In this document: piece after piece, positions 6,624 through 8,996 of the stretch
How positions within the stretch are numbered: position 1 is the stretch's first letter
How the letters are laid out: the number at the start of each line of letters is the position of its first letter
Assembly (NCBI GenBank): GCA_026415535.1
Contig: JAOAGX010000075.1
Coordinates: 1-8,996, forward strand
Source of the DNA: Armatimonadota bacterium
Lineage (GTDB): Bacteria > Armatimonadota > UBA5829
Reading direction: 5' to 3'
Length of the DNA: 8,996 nucleotides
Made by a program: the position numbers and the translations under genes
Notes under the pieces: generated by a model
Seen by the model: only the letters and a program-made list of their open reading frames with translations
What the model was told of the DNA's origin: nothing
Database searches by the model: none

Positions 6624-6960
6624 TAGGAACTAGAAGTTAGAAATAGTATTTCGAGGATCGACCCCCTATGATTACCGAACGGTGGTCTTCTCCGTCATAA
6701 AGCTCCGGTTGAGTCTCTTCTGATCGAGGTCGAAGCGGTGCCGTTACCGTTCGAACCACAATAGCAAAACCAAGCCGAGATCACGGCCGGAACTAGACAC
6801 ACCACAAGCCTTAACATCACGCCGCATCCCGCTGCGGGGATACCCCCAAGGTGTAAATGCAAACCAACTGTTGAGCAAGGAGAATGGGAATGTGCGATTG
6901 AATGTGAAACGTCACTTCAGCGTGATTCCGATATTTACCGAACTCACTAACTATCCTAGT
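6624..6960. other. Non-coding convergent spacer of 337 bases
   Basis: Lies between the stop of phnE and the stop of the minus-strand RseB-like gene. No supported reading frame, tRNA or promoter is seen. It contains the imperfect hairpin at 6728-6757, a second copy of its right-arm complement CGAACGGT at 6676-6683 that could pair alternatively, a small GC-rich stem around 6822-6841 (ATCCC/GGGAT or CCGCA/TGCGG), and alternating GTGA/TCAC tetramers near 6905-6925. None has a trailing T-run. A 9-base repeat GGAACTAGA at 6626 and 6789 is probably chance. Confidence 0.6.
6728..6757. other. Imperfect hairpin downstream of phnE
   Basis: GGTCGAAGCGGT (6728-6739) pairs with ACCGTTCGAACC (6746-6757) over 11 base pairs with one bulge on each side and a six-base loop. 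It may mark the 3' end of the phnDCE transcript, about 105 bases after the stop, but no T-run follows. Confidence 0.4.
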
Positions 6961-7938
6961 CTACTTCACTGAATCAGCAATCTTTTGCAGTTCGGCACGA
7001 GGAAGATCGCCTAGGATTGTGAACTGTATTCCATCACGCGTCCAGGTGAGTACGTTAGTAACTTTGCTTTCGATCTTTTGATGAAACTCTTCTTTGCCAG
7101 CCTTGTGTTGGAAAATCGAGATGGTGTTGACCCCGTTAGTAAACTGGAGGTGCACACATGCGGAACCTTTGAGTGAGAAGTATCGCGTCGCCTCCAAACG
7201 ATAGCCCTTTGGTAAATAAGAAGGCTTCACAAATTTGAAGTCGGGACTGCAGACATCGGCAGAAGGCCTACTTATCCTGCCACGCACCCTAAACAAGTCT
7301 GGATTGATATCGCTAGGATTGATCTGAAGCGTTAGGTAGCGCGACGATCTTATTACCGTGCCGGAATAGGTTTCGGTTTGTGTCCCTACGATCAAAAAGT
7401 GCTCACAGTCCACCCACATTCTGTGAGCAAGTTCGGTTCGAAATTTTGGAAGCGCATGAAGCACGTAAGCATCTCGGCCGGCAACTCGGTCAGTACCAAT
7501 CAGACGAATATCGTAGTTGCGAAGAGCCTCACGAAGGATCATCTCGCCGCACTGCATATTGCAACGTCCTATCGGTTCCCAAACGTCCTTCTTGGGATCG
7601 TATTTCCATCCTTCAGGTCCATCGCGGATCACAACAATACCAGCCATAGCCGCTGGAGAAAAGTAGATCGTGCGAGTCAGATCCGGCTTGAGATGGATAA
7701 CCTTCATCATCGCCACGGTGACCCTGTCACCAAAAGCAAGAGTTGCCTTCTTAATGCCACGGTAACTGACTCGTTTGTCAGCCTCTTCGGATCTTCGAAG
7801 AAGCTCGGCTGGACTCGCGCCAAATGCACTCGCCCCCACCACAGCCAAAGCCAAGACCAAAGCCGAAATAAATCGACCGTCGCGAATGGTACGGTGACGC
7901 ATAATAACCTTAGGCAACTTGGCAAATGAATTAAACAT
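6961..7938 (-). CDS. RseB/MucB-like secreted regulator (LolA-like fold)
   Basis: Likely exported partner of the anti-sigma factor encoded just upstream; in Proteobacteria RseB binds lipid or mislocalised lipoprotein signals and shields the anti-sigma factor from proteolysis. The 325 residues show a signal peptide (hydrophobic 23-40, cleavage near AFGA), a LolA/RseB-like N-terminal domain (about 43-220: YRGIKKATL, KYDPKKDVWEP, GRDAYVLHALP, DINPDLFRV) and a C-terminal domain (about 235-325: PSYLPKGYRLE, then FTNGVNTISIFQ, ending in a GDLPRAELQKIADS helix), the order seen in RseB-like proteins. C126-x3-C130 plus three more cysteines could form disulfides. The start is ambiguous: ATG at 7938, 2 bases after the preceding stop and so coupled, or ATG at 7902, with a weak AAGG 5 bases upstream and a more usual signal peptide. 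Third gene of the sigma operon. Function by homology of layout; the sensed signal is unknown. Confidence 0.75.
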   Translation of the reverse strand: MFNSFAKLPKVIMRHRTIRDGRFISALVLALAVVGASAFGASPAELLRRSEEADKRVSYRGIKKATLAFGDRVTVAMMKVIHLKPDLTRTIYFSPAAMAGIVVIRDGPEGWKYDPKKDVWEPIGRCNMQCGEMILREALRNYDIRLIGTDRVAGRDAYVLHALPKFRTELAHRMWVDCEHFLIVGTQTETYSGTVIRSSRYLTLQINPSDINPDLFRVRGRISRPSADVCSPDFKFVKPSYLPKGYRLEATRYFSLKGSACVHLQFTNGVNTISIFQHKAGKEEFHQKIESKVTNVLTWTRDGIQFTILGDLPRAELQKIADSVK

Positions 7939-7940
7939 AT

Positions 7941-8423
7941 CTAATCGGAATCCGTAAGTCTAGCTTTCTCCAGCTCCGCTGCTACAAACGTTACGTCTGG
8001 ATCAACAAAGACTTTATGTCGCTGAAATTGGGTGTGGGCAGTGATATAGTGACCGTAGTAGGAAACAGAAGCGGACTTCCTAACTTTCGGCAACTCCGTA
8101 TGGCTAGGCAACGCCATAATTACGGCTAAAGCTGTCACAACAGCCGCCACAGGCGCCGCGATAACCGGCCGCAGCAAGAACCTCCACAAAGAAGTCGGTC
8201 TTCCGCGCTCCATAATGGCTGTCCTGAGCGCGGGCCAAAGATCGACCGATGAATCGCGTACGGCAAGCAAACTCAGAGATGAAAGCACTCTTCGCGTCTC
8301 ATCAAGCTCGAGTGCGCATTTTGCACAACTACTGATATGAGTTTCGTACTCGCACCGGGTGTGGTGTGGTAGCAGTCCGTCGATATAATCAGAAATAACC
8401 TCGCTCGCTTTCTCGCAGGTCAT
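7941..8423 (-). CDS. Anti-sigma factor with zinc-finger (ZAS) domain
   Basis: Holds the ECF sigma factor inactive at the membrane. The 160-residue protein has an N-terminal zinc-binding anti-sigma domain: C3, then H29-x3-C33-x2-C36, preceded by the usual ISDYIDG helix. A single membrane helix lies at about 86-105, so the first 80 residues are cytoplasmic and about 55 residues are outside, available to the RseB-like protein. Its ATG overlaps the sigma gene stop by four bases (ATGA) and a GGGGGA ribosome binding site precedes it. The gene order sigma, anti-sigma, RseB-like matches rpoE-rseA-rseB, though the sequence type is the zinc-finger anti-sigma common outside Gammaproteobacteria. Release of the sigma factor probably needs site-1/site-2 type proteolysis, whose proteases are not in this window. 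The zinc motif could also give redox sensitivity, as in RsrA; this is not shown. Confidence 0.9.
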   Translation of the reverse strand: MTCEKASEVISDYIDGLLPHHTRCEYETHISSCAKCALELDETRRVLSSLSLLAVRDSSVDLWPALRTAIMERGRPTSLWRFLLRPVIAAPVAAVVTALAVIMALPSHTELPKVRKSASVSYYGHYITAHTQFQRHKVFVDPDVTFVAAELEKARLTDSD

Positions 8424-8977
8424 ACGTTTTCCCCCATCATCTTCCGAAGCACGTAACGCAACTCGGTTCGGGCACGAGACACCCTCGACTTAACCGTCCC
8501 GACCGGGACTTTGAGAACGTCGGCAACTTCCTCCTGAGATAATCCTTCGACATCGTGCAGGACTATAACCGTGCGCAACTTGTCTGAGAGACGCGCCAGA
8601 GCTTTCCTGAGCATTCTGGCCTCCTCCCTGCGGGCCGCCACACCTTCAGGATCGGCCGACGGATCCCTAGACTCAGGCTCGAATCCGGACTCAGTAAACT
8701 TTTCGTCGTCGAGAGAATCTGCTAAGCGACTTTTGCGCTTTCGGAGGTAGTCAATGGCGGTATTAACGGCGATACGATAAAGCCATGTGTAGAAGGCAGA
8801 CGCAGAATCGAAACTGCGCAGCTTGGAATAGGCTTTGATGAACGTCTCTTGAGCAATATCCACGGCATCTTCCGGATTGGAGACGTAGTTGAGCGCGACG
8901 CTGTAAATTCTGTCCTGATAACGTTCTACCAGGGCTGAAAACGCGTCTATTTCGCCATTTAGGACTCGCTCTACAAC
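8420..8977 (-). CDS. ECF sigma factor (RpoE/SigW type), 5'-truncated by contig end
   Basis: Directs RNA polymerase to an envelope-stress type regulon. The 185 genuine residues begin inside the N-terminal helix (VVERVLNGEIDAF) and cover region 2 (about 11-82, with the DAVDIAQETFIKAYSKL core-binding helix and the TWLYRIAVNTAIDYLRKRK DNA-contacting segment), an acidic linker (about 83-115) and region 4 (about 128-182, helix-turn-helix LSQEEVADVLKVPVGTVKSR). Only some 10-20 residues and the start codon are missing. Any frame read to 8992 would begin with the five residues MYKRQ, which come from sequencing adapter and are not protein. The gene overlaps the anti-sigma gene by 4 bases. The promoter, probably autoregulated as in related operons, is outside the contig. 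Confidence 0.95.
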   Translation of the reverse strand, partial: VVERVLNGEIDAFSALVERYQDRIYSVALNYVSNPEDAVDIAQETFIKAYSKLRSFDSASAFYTWLYRIAVNTAIDYLRKRKSRLADSLDDEKFTESGFEPESRDPSADPEGVAARREEARMLRKALARLSDKLRTVIVLHDVEGLSQEEVADVLKVPVGTVKSRVSRARTELRYVLRKMMGENV

Positions 8978-8996
8978 CTGTCTCTTATACACATCT
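8978..8996. other. Nextera transposase adapter remnant at contig end
   Basis: The last 19 bases, CTGTCTCTTATACACATCT, are exactly the reverse complement of the Nextera/Tn5 mosaic-end adapter. This is laboratory sequence left by incomplete trimming and not part of the genome. Confidence 0.97.

Noticed and set aside
7378..7929. A 183-residue plus-strand open frame opposite the RseB-like gene
   Set aside because: It lies wholly antisense to a gene with a signal peptide and recognisable domains, and its translation shows no family pattern.

Overview
The window looks like one metagenomic or draft-assembly contig of a bacterium with about 50% GC. Its right edge is the Nextera transposase adapter (last 19 bases), so it is a true contig end. 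The left edge cuts a gene. No rRNA, tRNA, CRISPR array, insertion sequence or phage gene is visible. Gene content fits a diderm, non-proteobacterial organism: Shine-Dalgarno starts mixed with GTG starts, a sigma/anti-sigma/RseB-like cassette, and secreted proteins made of small beta domains. Armatimonadota or a nearby lineage is possible, but this is a low-confidence guess from style and not from a marker gene.

Layout. (1) Positions 1-1326, plus strand: the C-terminal two-thirds of a heavy-metal P1B-type ATPase. It combines a CPC metal site with an HEG motif in the last helix. (2) 1456-1662, plus: a 68-residue DUF2795-like protein with a strong ribosome binding site. (3) 1663-1945: a non-coding convergent spacer with an imperfect hairpin, a 13-bp direct repeat and a possible dispersed repeat motif. 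(4) 1946-3298, minus: a secreted multidomain protein (DUF5666-like beta barrels, an Ig-like module, a Pro/Glu-rich linker, a C-terminal Ig-like domain). (5) 3538-6623, plus, divergent from (4): a phnD-phnC-phnE ABC importer of the phosphonate/phosphite/phosphate-ester class. A strong hairpin separates phnD from phnC. The permease PhnE is unusual: it has an N-terminal TM2-like membrane domain and an extracytoplasmic beta domain inserted before the conserved permease core. (6) 6624-6960: a non-coding convergent spacer with hairpins. (7) 8977-6961, minus: a tightly packed ECF sigma factor, zinc-finger membrane anti-sigma factor and RseB/LolA-like secreted protein, resembling an RpoE-RseA-RseB envelope-stress module. 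The sigma gene runs off the contig.

How the parts work together. PhnD (a lipoprotein), PhnC and PhnE should form one importer; no phosphonate-degrading gene is present, so the substrate is open. The sigma cassette should sense the envelope: the RseB-like protein and the anti-sigma factor would hold the sigma factor at the membrane. The metal ATPase and the DUF2795-like gene have no clear link to the rest.

The most unusual item is the PhnE architecture, followed by the hybrid metal-site signature of the ATPase. I see no convincing wholly new system; most of the window is recognisable families in slightly unusual arrangements.
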